Shown: positions 1 to 7,197, counted from the first letter of the stretch. The stretch is 64,000 nucleotides of DNA from Anatilimnocola aggregata (GCF_007747655.1 NZ_CP036274.1:1178001-1242000), one strand, 5' to 3'. Numbers and translations are program-made. The notes: generated by a model not told the origin, from the sequence alone.

Positions 1-587
1 CTGGTGAGTGCCAAAGCCAGTCGTTGCGGAACGAGCAACGACTGGCCATCACGAAACGTATCGCCGATGTTGATCCAGAGCGTGCCGGTTCGCCGCAGGG
101 TGCGGCGAACCTCGTCGAAGACCTTCGCAAGTCTGGCGATGTACTGATCGACGCTTTGCTCCTGTCCGATCTGCTGGTCGGCGCAGACATCCATTTGCAA
201 AAAATACGGCGGCGATGTTACGCAGCAATCCACAGAATCATCGTCCAACTTTCGCAGTTGCTGCTCGGCATCACCACAGAGCAGGGTCACTTGCGGCTGG
301 AAGTCATCAGCGACATCGGCTCTTGGAATCTTCCTCCCTTGCCGTAGCTTTCCATCTAGCCCAACTCGCCGATTTAACTGGGGCAACGCCCCAGTTGAAA
401 TAAGCTCCCCTACTCGCCGCCCAACACGTTTGTGATCGGCCTTGATCCAAGCAGGGAGCATCGAAGCAATCGCTCGATGCGATGTTGGCGAGTGAGGGTC
501 GAGATAAGCAGCCCGGATCGTGGCATCGATCACGGCGTCTTGCTGGTCTTTCGAGGTGAGCGGGCACTCTTCGCATTGCGGCTTCAT
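1..587 (-). CDS. DNA methyltransferase (TSPPY type), C-terminus beyond window
   Basis: The minus strand is open from an ATG at 587 to the window edge (195 codons), so the C-terminus is missing. The N-terminal 90 or so residues contain a Cys-rich start (CEECPL) and a helical segment resembling a winged-helix DNA-recognition part (THRAIASMLPAW...). From about residue 100 the catalytic domain begins with VTLLCGDA and L..LDDDSVDCCVTSPPYFLQ. TSPPY is motif IV of amino-methyltransferases acting on N4-cytosine or N6-adenine. The following segment (RRTLRRTGTLWINIGD) is the usual motif V/VI region of this family. No nuclease gene is visible beside it, so it may be an orphan or island methylase, or its partner may lie outside the window. 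Family assignment is secure; target base and site are unknown. Confidence 0.85.
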   Translation of the reverse strand, partial: MKPQCEECPLTSKDQQDAVIDATIRAAYLDPHSPTSHRAIASMLPAWIKADHKRVGRRVGELISTGALPQLNRRVGLDGKLRQGRKIPRADVADDFQPQVTLLCGDAEQQLRKLDDDSVDCCVTSPPYFLQMDVCADQQIGQEQSVDQYIARLAKVFDEVRRTLRRTGTLWINIGDTFRDGQSLLVPQRLALALT

Positions 588-978
588 GGATCGTCCCTGA
601 GTTGTTTTACTGCCGCTAATGATCGCAAATATCGTTGCCTGATGCGAGTAGGATCGCTGCCTGTGTGTTCACGGAATGGCATCGTCAGATTGCTGAAAAA
701 TCAACCGATAACTGCGCTGCCGGCGTTCATTGCTCTTTTTCAAAAAATCGAGTGAAGCAAACCAAACCGACTTGGTGCAAAGCGTGGTCGGATCGAGCTA
801 ATCAGTGCAGGTTTTTTAGGCGCTAAACAGACCGCAGAGACTGATATCAGATTTCAGGGACGAGGGCGGTAGCTTCGGAGCGTGCGGTCGACTTCCTGAA
901 CCACAGTTCAGCCCCAAAACTGGCAGTGCCGCACGTCGACTAGAGCGGCGGGGCTGGTTCTATTGGCAAGGTGAATCC
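588..978. other. Intergenic region between divergent genes, nothing assigned
   Basis: This stretch of about 390 bases separates the leftward methyltransferase from the rightward small genes. Several short open frames cross it, but none has a convincing ribosome binding site or recognisable protein. It should contain the methyltransferase promoter, but no clear -35/-10 pair was found. Confidence 0.4.
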
Positions 979-1074
979 ATGAAAGCGAGAATAGCCGTTT
1001 TGGTAGACTCCTGGGAATCTCTTTTGCCGGAACAAGTGATATCCGGTTTTCTAACTGCCATCAGTAGACTTTGA
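979..1074 (+). CDS. Possible 31-residue peptide
   Basis: An ATG at 979 is preceded by AAGGTG at a spacing of about 6 to 7 bases and opens a 31-codon frame (MKARIAVLVDSWESLL... ending in LTAISRL, stop TGA). The peptide is short and unrecognised. Its last codons contain the 12-base motif GCCATCAGTAGA that also opens the two large structured repeats further right, so the ORF could instead be the degenerate head of a third repeat copy. The Shine-Dalgarno sequence is the only positive evidence for translation. Confidence 0.25.
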   Translation: MKARIAVLVDSWESLLPEQVISGFLTAISRL

Positions 1075-1136
1075 CCATAGCAAGCCGTGATTGCGGTTTG
1101 TGGAATTCGATCACCCTACTTAAAGAGGTTTGACAG

Positions 1137-1406
1137 ATGATCTGCAATATTGAGAAATGTAAAGATGCGATAGGCGATGCCGCAACGATCAAGAAGCTGG
1201 AAGACTTAAATGCTCTTGGCGAGCATTTCGGGCGCTACGTTGACAGGCGGATAGGTGAGGCGGCACGAAGGAAGGCGGGCTTAAGCCACTTGCCCGCTTT
1301 CGATCTCGCCGATAATCATGCAGTAGCCTACGCTGCCAAGGAGCAGAAATTCGACGAGTTTGTAACGCAGTTTCTAGCGTGGGCAGACAAGGAGTACGAA
1401 AACTAA
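1137..1406 (+). CDS. Hypothetical 89-residue protein
   Basis: An AAAGAGGTT ribosome binding site sits about 6 bases before the ATG, which supports this start. The protein (MICNIEKCKDAIGDAATIKK...) is soluble and mostly helical, with no signal peptide or membrane segment. It begins with a Cys-x-x-x-x-x-Cys pattern in MICNIEKC and ends in a Trp-rich helix (FLAWADKEYEN). No family is recognised. It lies in a group of small island genes, and the structured repeat copy 1 follows within 60 bases. Being real is likely; function is unknown. Confidence 0.6.
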   Translation: MICNIEKCKDAIGDAATIKKLEDLNALGEHFGRYVDRRIGEAARRKAGLSHLPAFDLADNHAVAYAAKEQKFDEFVTQFLAWADKEYEN

Positions 1407-1461
1407 ATCGCTTCGTGTTTTCTTCCTAAACAGTAACGACCACAACTTATCTTAGGTTCCT

Positions 1462-1640
1462 TCCAGCCATCAGTAGAATTGATGCCGTGCTGGTTTGGTC
1501 CGCCTTTGAGATATGGGCGTTAGGCGGTTTTCATATTTTCCACCAAGCATGGTCGTACGTTGTAAACGTGAACCGGCGCACGTTTGGAAGTTTGTTTTGG
1601 CCCAATCCCTTGGCATCGCCAAGGGATTGGGGTTTCTGAT
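1462..1640 (+). repeat. Structured intergenic repeat, copy 1
   Basis: This copy starts with the motif GCCATCAGTAGA (1466-1477) and is closely similar along about 175 bases to 3883-4060. It ends in a 14-bp perfect stem, 1601-1614 pairing with 1618-1631, with a three-base loop ATC. Two smaller helices are possible: CCGCC/GGCGG around 1500-1525 and ACGT/ACGT around 1557-1569. The copy lies 26 bases before the ribosome binding site of the next gene, so it may be a 5' leader or a mobile repeat. Compared with copy 2, the terminal stem has a compensatory change (A1605:T1627 becomes C:G), which suggests selection on pairing. There is no U tract here, so it does not look like a terminator in this copy. 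Confidence 0.7.
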
Positions 1641-1656
1641 TTGTGAGGTGATAAAG

Positions 1657-2028
1657 ATGTCTGATGAAAATACGCTAACTGTTGAACAGGTTGCCTTACT
1701 CGAAGCGATTCCCGGTTGGATAGAGTTCTGCGAGGAAGAAGACGAACAATGCGACCACGATGACGGCGATTCGTGTCACCTTTGCGAGCGGGACAACGAA
1801 GACAAGATGGATGCCGCCCACGCCGATGTGTGGAACGCTATTTCCTGCTTTGTTGGGATTGATGCAAATAGTGAGGTTGTCGCCAAGGAACTAGGCACCG
1901 AGGAAGCCGAGGTAACCAACGCCATAAAACCGCTAAAGGAATTGGCGGCGAAGGTGGATGCTTGGCAAATTGCCGTGGCGTTGGAGGGATGGCCGAGCGG
2001 AGTAGCCGAGGAGGTGGCTGATGAGTGA
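1657..2028 (+). CDS. Acidic Cys/His-containing protein, unknown function
   Basis: The start ATG at 1657 has a GTGAGGTG ribosome binding site 7 bases upstream. The frame is open further upstream, but that part lies in the structured repeat. The 123-residue product is strongly acidic. Residues 20 to 50 carry a cluster FCEEEDEQCDHDDGD..CHLCERD, with Cys and His spaced like a metal-binding site. The C-terminal half (VVAKELGTEEAEVTNAIKPL) resembles a helix-turn-helix or small helical bundle. It overlaps the next gene by 8 bases, which suggests translational coupling and a shared task. No family is recognised. Confidence 0.6.
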   Translation: MSDENTLTVEQVALLEAIPGWIEFCEEEDEQCDHDDGDSCHLCERDNEDKMDAAHADVWNAISCFVGIDANSEVVAKELGTEEAEVTNAIKPLKELAAKVDAWQIAVALEGWPSGVAEEVADE

Positions 2029-2539
2029 ACTACTCAATCCGCCGCCGCTAAAAGACCCTGCATGTCGTGCTAATCACTGCTGGCAGAATGTCGCAGGACG
2101 TATCAAACAGTTCGGCGGCGAGGCTGTCAGGGGATGGGCGGTCGCATACAAAGGCGACATTATCCACCTAGTCCCGCACGTTGTTTGGCGTTCGCCCGAG
2201 GGTACGCTATACGAGATAACGCCGATCACGATTCTGAATAGGGATGGCTCGGCGGGTGTCAGGTTCTCCGAAACAAAGCGTTTCTTAGTTGATTCCACCG
2301 TACGGCCACAAACGTCGTCACAATACTTGTACGATGGCAAAGATCGGCGTTACCTCGATGCAGTGAAGGCGTTCCGAAACGCCGAAAAGTGGATTGAGCG
2401 TGGAAGGCCACAAACGTTCCTTCACCATTTCAATCGGGGCGTGCGGAAAGTCTGTGAGGCGTGCAATATCAGTGATACTGATCTGAAAGAGGCGTACGAT
2501 TCTGGCAACAAGTCGGCCTATGGAATTCTGAGTGCTTAA
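2021..2539 (+). CDS. Hypothetical 172-residue protein coupled to the acidic gene
   Basis: The ATG at 2021 lies inside the end of the previous gene, an 8-base overlap typical of coupled translation. The N-terminal 110 residues (CRANHCWQNVAGRIKQFGG, GWAVAYKGDIIHLVPHVVW, EGTLYEITPI) resemble an uncharacterised family in which a Cys-His pair is followed by a beta-rich core with a conserved HVVW-type His. These proteins are sometimes found with SEC-C metal-binding proteins; that link is from memory and not tested. The C-terminus (RKVCEACNISDTDL) adds a second CxxC-like pair. A bidirectional terminator follows immediately. Function is unknown. Confidence 0.6.
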   Translation: MSELLNPPPLKDPACRANHCWQNVAGRIKQFGGEAVRGWAVAYKGDIIHLVPHVVWRSPEGTLYEITPITILNRDGSAGVRFSETKRFLVDSTVRPQTSSQYLYDGKDRRYLDAVKAFRNAEKWIERGRPQTFLHHFNRGVRKVCEACNISDTDLKEAYDSGNKSAYGILSA

Positions 2540-2543
2540 CAAA

Positions 2544-2573
2544 CAAAGCCCCGGCGAACTCGGCGGGGCTTTG
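2544..2573. terminator. Bidirectional intrinsic terminator
   Basis: CAAAGCCCC (2544-2552) pairs perfectly with GGGGCTTTG (2565-2573), flanked by A-rich sequence on one side and T-rich on the other. It lies between the convergent genes ending at 2539 and 2619, so it can serve both. Confidence 0.75.
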
Positions 2574-2618
2574 ATATTTGCACATCTTGTATGGCTGATC
2601 GAACCCAAAATTTTGGGT

Positions 2619-2828
2619 TTACTTCTTGAGCTTCCTGGCCTCGATTTCTCTTGCCTCTTGTCGCTCTTGAGCTTTCCGAACCGCTTCCATCGCTGACGCT
2701 CCCGTGAAGCCAATCATCACGCAGCCGCTGCAACCGCAAACCGGTAGCATGCCGATGTGCGAGAACGTGATCACTAGCCCGATGCCCATGCCTTGTTTTA
2801 CCGAATTCCCGCCGTCGTCGTTGCTCAA
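2619..2828 (-). CDS. Small membrane protein, unknown
   Basis: The frame begins at a TTG (2828) with GGCAAGGG just upstream; an internal ATG giving GMGIGLVITF... is an alternative start. The 69-residue product has one hydrophobic stretch (residues 14 to 45, rich in Gly and Ile with a CGCSGC motif) and a charged helical tail (AVRKAQERQEAREIEARKLKK). The shape suggests a single or hairpin membrane anchor with a cytoplasmic coiled tail. The 18-bp palindrome at 2602-2619 abuts its stop codon. No family is recognised. Confidence 0.45.
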   Translation of the reverse strand: MSNDDGGNSVKQGMGIGLVITFSHIGMLPVCGCSGCVMIGFTGASAMEAVRKAQERQEAREIEARKLKK

Positions 2829-2898
2829 CCCTTGCCGTATTAGTTGTGAATCGAAAAACGGCTGATCAACCTAACTCCAGTGCAAGTAGCTAGCAAGG

Positions 2899-2928
2899 TA
2901 AAGCCCCGCCGAGTTCGGCGGGGCTTTA
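2899..2928. terminator. Intrinsic terminator hairpin
   Basis: A 13-bp perfect stem (2899-2911 with 2916-2928, loop AGTT) of AAAGCCCCGCCG type. It resembles the hairpin at 2544 and lies between the leftward genes starting at 2828 and ending at 2991, so it most likely ends transcription of the latter. Confidence 0.75.
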
Positions 2929-2990
2929 CTGCTTCCATTTCAAAAACTCGATTTCAACCTGCGTGCCTCATGCACGAAAAACAAACCTAT

Positions 2991-3575
2991 TCAACTCCAA
3001 GTAGTTGTGTCTCGGCGGGTCTCAATTTTGCCCTGCGGCGTGACGAATCGACTGACAACAACATAAGTACAATCTTCGCCTCTTCTTGGGCTGACGGTCT
3101 GATTGTTAATCTCCTGATCTTGGCCCGTTGCTGCGGCGAGTGCCGTCAATTGTCCAATGATGTCTTTGCCTTCGGCGATGATCTTCGCCCGCTGGGTTTC
3201 AATTTCCGCCAAGTGTTTTGCGATGCTCTGGTAATGATCCTTTCGTTGCTTGGCATCGGCTAAGAGAATCGCCAGCGTGTCGCCATCTAAGCCACATTCC
3301 CCCGCTTCGAGCCGTGCGACTAGGCTGGCAATGGTTGCGCCGTATGCCTTGCTATTTGTGGCGGCATCAATTCCCCAGCAATGCCATTCGTCAGCCTTAC
3401 CGCTCGGAGGCTTGACGAAATAGCACAAGTGGCCAAACCAGTTATTGCGGCGTGTCAGTTTGTAGCCTTTGTGATCTTTGGGTTGTGATCGGCGGGCCAA
3501 GGTTATCCGGCGCTCGGCGGCTCGCTTCGCTTTATCCTCTTCCGCCCATCGTTTCGGGTCAGCGTAAATTGTCAT
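2991..3575 (-). CDS. Hypothetical 194-residue protein with coiled-coil segment
   Basis: The ATG at 3575 is chosen because GAGGTCAAG lies just upstream; the frame extends to 3668 but that part is poor. Residues 1 to 35 are very basic (KAKRAAERRITLARRSQ). A central part with KPPSGKADEWHCWGIDAATNSKAYG looks like a small folded domain, and residues 90 to 160 form a long amphipathic helix (LAEIETQRAKIIAEGKDIIGQL). The end is beta-like (CTYVVVSRFVTPQGKIETRR). There is no signal peptide. It stands alone on the minus strand of island A and no family is recognised. Confidence 0.55.
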   Translation of the reverse strand: MTIYADPKRWAEEDKAKRAAERRITLARRSQPKDHKGYKLTRRNNWFGHLCYFVKPPSGKADEWHCWGIDAATNSKAYGATIASLVARLEAGECGLDGDTLAILLADAKQRKDHYQSIAKHLAEIETQRAKIIAEGKDIIGQLTALAAATGQDQEINNQTVSPRRGEDCTYVVVSRFVTPQGKIETRRDTTTWS

Positions 3576-3882
3576 TGTCTTGACCTCACTCAAGAAAGCA
3601 AAAGACCCGCCGCAACAATCCCTGATTGTGAGGTCGGGGGCCAAATAAATTGCGGCGGGGCGGATCATTTCGTTGTACTGACCTCACGCCCTCTATTTTA
3701 CCAACTGAAGAATAGTCGTCAATTTATGTTCTAAAAAATCCTTAGGAGGTATGCCTTATATGATCGTTTATATATGGCAATTGCTTCCCCAAAATTTTGG
3801 CTCATCCAGTTGTTGTATGGCTATTAGGCTGGCGGCTCTTTTGTTCCTAAATCCGCCGCCCTCGAAACGGTATTAGACTTTC

Positions 3883-4060
3883 CGCCGCCATCAGTAGAAT
3901 TGATGTCGTGCTGATTTGGCCCGCCGTCCTAATGCGGCGTCAGGCGGTTTTTCAAATTGTCCGCCAAACATGGGCGAACGTTCTGTACGTGAACCGGCAC
4001 AAGTTTGGAAGTTTGTTTCGGCCCACTCCCTTGGCATTGCCAAGGGAGTGGCTTTTTATA
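3883..4060 (+). repeat. Structured intergenic repeat, copy 2
   Basis: This is the second copy of the element at 1462-1640, again opening with GCCATCAGTAGA (3887-3898). It ends in a 13-bp stem (4023-4035 with 4039-4051, loop ATT) followed by C and TTTTT, so this copy could terminate transcription. C4026:G4048 replaces the A:T pair of copy 1. The loops and the central segment differ by several substitutions and a compensating pair of one-base indels, while the ends and the terminal stem are preserved. Confidence 0.7.
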
Positions 4061-4074
4061 CGTGAGGGTGTGGC

Positions 4075-4096
4075 ATGACGCCAAGATCGGCGTCAT
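4075..4096. promoter_or_regulatory. Inverted repeat, possible operator
   Basis: ATGACGCC (4075-4082) and GGCGTCAT (4089-4096) form a perfect 8-bp inverted repeat with a 6-base spacer, about 100 bases before the small gene at 4197. Spacing and symmetry fit a dimeric repressor site; no regulator is identified. Confidence 0.35.
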
Positions 4097-4196
4097 AGTC
4101 GAAACAACTGGCCTTAGACTTTAGGATGTAAACGTTAAAGTCGAGTGAATGTGCGTTGCCGAGAAAGTCCGTCAATCCCTTGCCATCAAAGGCAAG

Positions 4197-4331
4197 ATGA
4201 ACCTTGATTCAATCTGGGTTCGGATTCAGGCGGGCGAAGCAACGAGAGATGAACTCGATTGGTTCAAGCGGCTTTGTGAAGAATACAAAGCCGAACAAAT
4301 GGCCGTCCAAGTACCTCACAAGCCACGCTAG
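4197..4331 (+). CDS. Possible 44-residue protein
   Basis: The ATG at 4197 is preceded by GGCAAG close to the start. The short product (MNLDSIWVRIQAGEATRDEL...) has helical character with alternating acidic and aromatic residues (DELDWFKRLCEEYKAEQ). Its stop overlaps the end of the convergent integrase by 4 bases. A frame continuing 48 bases upstream begins MCVAEKVRQSLAIKGK and is an alternative start. No homologue is recognised. Confidence 0.4.
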   Translation: MNLDSIWVRIQAGEATRDELDWFKRLCEEYKAEQMAVQVPHKPR

Positions 4332-5632
4332 GACGCCTTTTTCTTCTTTCCGAGAATTAACACCCGTAAGGCGTTCACCGCCGTATCTAGTTCGGGTTGC
4401 GTCGGGTCAATGTAGTGCTTCAAAACTACGCCCGAGGGGACATCGGCCAAAAACTTTACTTGCAGACTGAGTTGGTTCGTTTGGATTGCGCCGGAGGGGT
4501 TGAGCAGGTTCGCAGCCGAACCCCGAATAAACTTGGCGGCGTGCGGCTGCGGATTGGTGGCGATAAAATCCCGCCAAAGCCCAGTGAAATTGTCATCTCG
4601 TTTTCGGCGGTCGTTCTCGTTTAGTTCGTCGTCCAAGACCCACGGCTTGCCGTTCTCTTGTACGAACAACAAATCATCGCCCTTGCCCTTCGTTCGGAAT
4701 TGCTCGATGAGTTCAATAGTTTCGGGCCAAAGTTTGTGGGAGACCTTCGGAGCGTTGGGCGTCGTGTTGATCGTCTTCCCACGTTTGCGGGTGATGTAGC
4801 CGTCCTTGTACATGGCGTGAGTGATTGAACTGACATCTTTTTGCCGCATGCCGCAATTTGCAAAAAGGAAAACAAACAACTTCAAATGACCGTCAGCCTT
4901 GGTTAACAGCGCCCGAAGTTCGTTTGCGGAGAAGTGTTTTTGCTCACGGTCGACCACCCGTACTTTCAGGCTATCCAAGTTGCGAAGTTCCTCTTTGATC
5001 GCTCGATTCTGCCAAAGGAAGTTGACGAACGTTTTCACGTCCCGCACCGTGTCCCGAGTGAAGTAATCGGAATGCCCTGCCTTCATTATCGAAGAATAGA
5101 ACTTACGGTAGTTTTCCTCGGTCACCGCTGCCACTGGCGCACCATCGCCGAGGCTTGCGCAGAAACGATCAACTGAACGCTTCAAGTTGTCGTATCGGCC
5201 TGACCGTCGCTGGCCGTCGCTCTTCTTCAAATCGAGAAACTCTTTTTGCCAATGGGCGATCCCCTTGTTGCTGGCAACTTTGGGAATCGCTGGCAGGACT
5301 TCCCAGAGATTTTTGGCCTCGGGGGCTTCGAGCGACACCCCGAGAGTAGCGGCAACGTTTTTGAATTGCTCGGCCTTGGCCATCAGTTCAAAAGCGCCAA
5401 CAGGAAGTTCAACCGCTCGGATGGCGTTTGTTTCCCACCATGCATTGGCAGCCGCCCAAGAGTCTTCTTTTGTCCACTGCGCTTCAGGCAAGCCGAGCCA
5501 ACCGGTATTCGGCTTATCTTCGCCCAGCATTTTCGGACGGCAAAGCAACCGCCAACGAACACCACGAACCATGCGAGTCCAGCGATAGGCGGGCGCACCT
5601 TCAAACGTTCCGGGGGTCTTCTTTCGGGGCAT
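4328..5632 (-). CDS. Tyrosine recombinase of island A (intA)
   Basis: This 434-residue protein is a phage-type integrase that would catalyse strand exchange between attachment sites. The N-terminal 130 residues include an arm-binding-like part. A SAM-like core-binding region lies at about 125-215 (IAHWQKEFLDLKKSDGQ...). The catalytic domain follows: Arg263 in CGMRQKDV (box I), a beta hairpin with Lys near 282-287 (ITRKRGKTI), Arg370 in KFIRGSAAN (box II), and Tyr407 in LKHYID. The usual HxxR of box II is not canonical. It is read leftward with its start next to the TTTGGGTAAA iterons, a common layout for integrases and their arm sites. The length is normal. Its own attachment site is inferred to be at 5768. 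Confidence 0.85.
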   Translation of the reverse strand: MPRKKTPGTFEGAPAYRWTRMVRGVRWRLLCRPKMLGEDKPNTGWLGLPEAQWTKEDSWAAANAWWETNAIRAVELPVGAFELMAKAEQFKNVAATLGVSLEAPEAKNLWEVLPAIPKVASNKGIAHWQKEFLDLKKSDGQRRSGRYDNLKRSVDRFCASLGDGAPVAAVTEENYRKFYSSIMKAGHSDYFTRDTVRDVKTFVNFLWQNRAIKEELRNLDSLKVRVVDREQKHFSANELRALLTKADGHLKLFVFLFANCGMRQKDVSSITHAMYKDGYITRKRGKTINTTPNAPKVSHKLWPETIELIEQFRTKGKGDDLLFVQENGKPWVLDDELNENDRRKRDDNFTGLWRDFIATNPQPHAAKFIRGSAANLLNPSGAIQTNQLSLQVKFLADVPSGVVLKHYIDPTQPELDTAVNALRVLILGKKKKAS

Positions 5633-5647
5633 CTTTTAGCATCCCGC

Positions 5648-5699
5648 TTTGGGTAAAAATTTGGGTAAATCGGGAAGGCTAAACGGAAATTTACCCAAA
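5648..5699. repeat. TTTGGGTAAA iterons, left cluster
   Basis: TTTGGGTAAA occurs at 5648-5657 and 5660-5669 in direct orientation 12 bases apart, and inverted at 5690-5699. The cluster ends about 70 bases from the tRNA-derived core and starts 16 bases upstream of intA. The helical spacing suggests integrase arm-type sites. A matching direct cluster lies beyond the other core at 22851-22885. Confidence 0.6.
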
Positions 5700-5743
5700 G
5701 GCATATCGCTAAACAAGCGAACTACGCATATTTTAAAGAGACA

Positions 5744-5791
5744 ATCACTCTTACACAGTGGATGTCGTGGGTTCGAGTCCCCCACCGCCCA
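5744..5791 (+). pseudogene. 3' half of a tRNA-Val(UAC) gene
   Basis: An anticodon stem TCACT/AGTGG encloses the loop CTTACAC (5750-5756), giving anticodon UAC. The variable loop ATGTC follows, then a T arm (GTGGG, loop TTCGAGT, CCCCC with one mismatch) and the acceptor 3' strand ACCGCCC plus A. No D arm and no 5' acceptor strand (expected GGGCGGT) are present upstream, so this is a fragment, as is usual in an attachment site. The stop codon of intB (5751-5753) lies within the anticodon loop on the opposite strand. Confidence 0.75.
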
Positions 5792-7052
5792 TTAGAGGGG
5801 TTTTGCCTAAGTGAGCCAGAGTGCGACTTGGTGCGAAATCTTCCTTGTTTTTCGATGCTTCTGCCGACCGGGATGCCCTGGCTGGCGTGCTCAGTCCGGG
5901 GTTGTCGCATCCTGGTTGCACCGGATTTTGCAGCGCGCTATCAAGTGGCGTTGCTGCTGCCTTCTCAAAGTCGGTGTCCGTTGTCTGCCAGTAATGCTTT
6001 TGAGCAATCAGTGTGCTGTGCCCCAGCCACTCGGCGGCGACATGCCCCGGAAACTGACCGGCTAACTCTGTTGCTCGGGTTGCGCGAAGATTTGCGAACA
6101 GTTTCGGCCACGGTTTGAGGCCCGCGCGGGCGATGATCTTGAGAAGCGTCGTTCGCCAGTTCACCCCCGGCTCGCGTGATTTGGTGATAACGAATTCCGT
6201 GCCCGGTGCCGCTTGATCAAACATGCGTTCCAGAAGCACCCGAAGCTCCGGGAACAACGGAATGACACGGCTTGCGCCGCCAGCGTGATGTTCGGTTTTA
6301 GGCGAGTGAACGGTGATGCGGTTGCGCGCCCAGTCAATGTCACCCCACCGCAGGCCTAGGTGTTCGCTCGGGCAGCGCAGGCCGCCGAATCGACTGAGAG
6401 CAAAGATCATTTGCCATTCATCGCTGTTGCAGGCATCCAGCACCTTCTGAGCATCGGCGCGGGTGATGAAGTAGTCTTTCGAGTCATTCACTTGATCGCC
6501 AGATTTTAGATCTGCAAACGGGCTTTCCTCGACCAGTCGCTTCCTTACAGCCCATCGAAAAAATTGCTTTGCGATGCCGGCACGACGGCGGGCTGTGCTG
6601 AGCGATAGCTTCTGGTTTTGCTCGAGCCAGATTCGCCACGCTTCGGCATCGGCTGGCGTTACATCGCGCAGTGGCTTGCTATTGCCCAAAAACTCTCGCA
6701 AGCAGCGCATTGTGTGGCCGTAGACAATTTTCGTCGCGCGTTTAACATCCGGCCGGGCCTTGTCGTACAGGTCCAGCAACTCGCCCACGGTAACCGCCTC
6801 GCGCTCGGCAACTAGTCCGACGGCAACTAGTTTGTCGCGCAAGATCCCATCGATTTCATTCAGCCAACGGGCAGTACCATCGTCGATTGCATGGCCCGTG
6901 ATTGCCGCGGCGGCGAGAATCTCTACTCGGAACTTCACCGACTTAGCCATGGCTAATGGCACCGGGCCCAGGCGGATCGTCTTGCGACGCCGATTGGCTG
7001 CTTTGAACTGAATCGTCTTGTTGCCATTCTTGTCGGTAGCGAGAGATGCCAT
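5751..7052 (-). CDS. Tyrosine recombinase of element B (intB), C-terminus supplied by tRNA DNA
   Basis: The start ATG at 7052 has GAAAGG 8 bases upstream; an earlier in-frame ATG at 7118 is less likely. The 433-residue product has an N-terminal DNA-binding part (IQFKAANRRRKTIRLG), a SAM-like core-binding domain (TVGELLDLYDKARPDVKRAT) and the catalytic domain with box I Arg in SRFGGLRCPSEHLGLRWGD, FANLRATRATEL as box II (Asn where His is usual), WLGHSTLIAQKHYWQ with the His and the Tyr nucleophile, then a low-complexity tail. The last 13 residues (MGGGGLEPTTSTV) are encoded by the tRNA-Val fragment and end at a stop in its anticodon loop. The probable native tail is at 22574-22785. In the excised circle the protein would be about 498 residues. 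Activity of the integrated form is uncertain because this tail is lost. Confidence 0.88.
   Translation of the reverse strand: MASLATDKNGNKTIQFKAANRRRKTIRLGPVPLAMAKSVKFRVEILAAAAITGHAIDDGTARWLNEIDGILRDKLVAVGLVAEREAVTVGELLDLYDKARPDVKRATKIVYGHTMRCLREFLGNSKPLRDVTPADAEAWRIWLEQNQKLSLSTARRRAGIAKQFFRWAVRKRLVEESPFADLKSGDQVNDSKDYFITRADAQKVLDACNSDEWQMIFALSRFGGLRCPSEHLGLRWGDIDWARNRITVHSPKTEHHAGGASRVIPLFPELRVLLERMFDQAAPGTEFVITKSREPGVNWRTTLLKIIARAGLKPWPKLFANLRATRATELAGQFPGHVAAEWLGHSTLIAQKHYWQTTDTDFEKAAATPLDSALQNPVQPGCDNPGLSTPARASRSAEASKNKEDFAPSRTLAHLGKTPLMGGGGLEPTTSTV
5768..5793. other. Attachment core of element B, left copy
   Basis: A 26-base direct repeat identical to 22786-22811. It begins TGGGTTCGAG and ends CCGCCCATT, which is the T-loop and acceptor end of a tRNA gene, the classic target of tyrosine recombinases. 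Sequence on both sides diverges immediately. The core is inside the intB reading frame. Confidence 0.85.
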
Positions 7053-7197
7053 TCGTATACCTTTCAAAAAACTGAGTTCGTCGGTCGGAATCATACGGGG
7101 CGATGCAAGGGCTAGCAAGACTTCGCATTTCGTTTTTGCGATTCCCCTGTGCCCATTGAAGCCATCGGTTTGGAATTAAGGGAGGAAGGCCGGTCCG

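Larger units (their letters stand above)
1..5767. mobile_element. Island A (partial), small genes plus intA
   Basis: A run of small unknown genes, an island-type methyltransferase, repeated structured intergenic DNA and a tyrosine recombinase beside a tRNA fragment suggest mobile DNA extending beyond the left edge. No left boundary can be seen, so extent and type (prophage remnant, satellite or genomic island) are inferred. Confidence 0.5.

Noticed and set aside
432-826. Plus-strand ORFs across the methyltransferase
   Set aside because: They lie partly over the methyltransferase reading frame or lack ribosome binding sites.
5701-5791. A complete tRNA gene
   Set aside because: Only the anticodon arm, variable loop, T arm and acceptor 3' strand are present; no 5' half was found.
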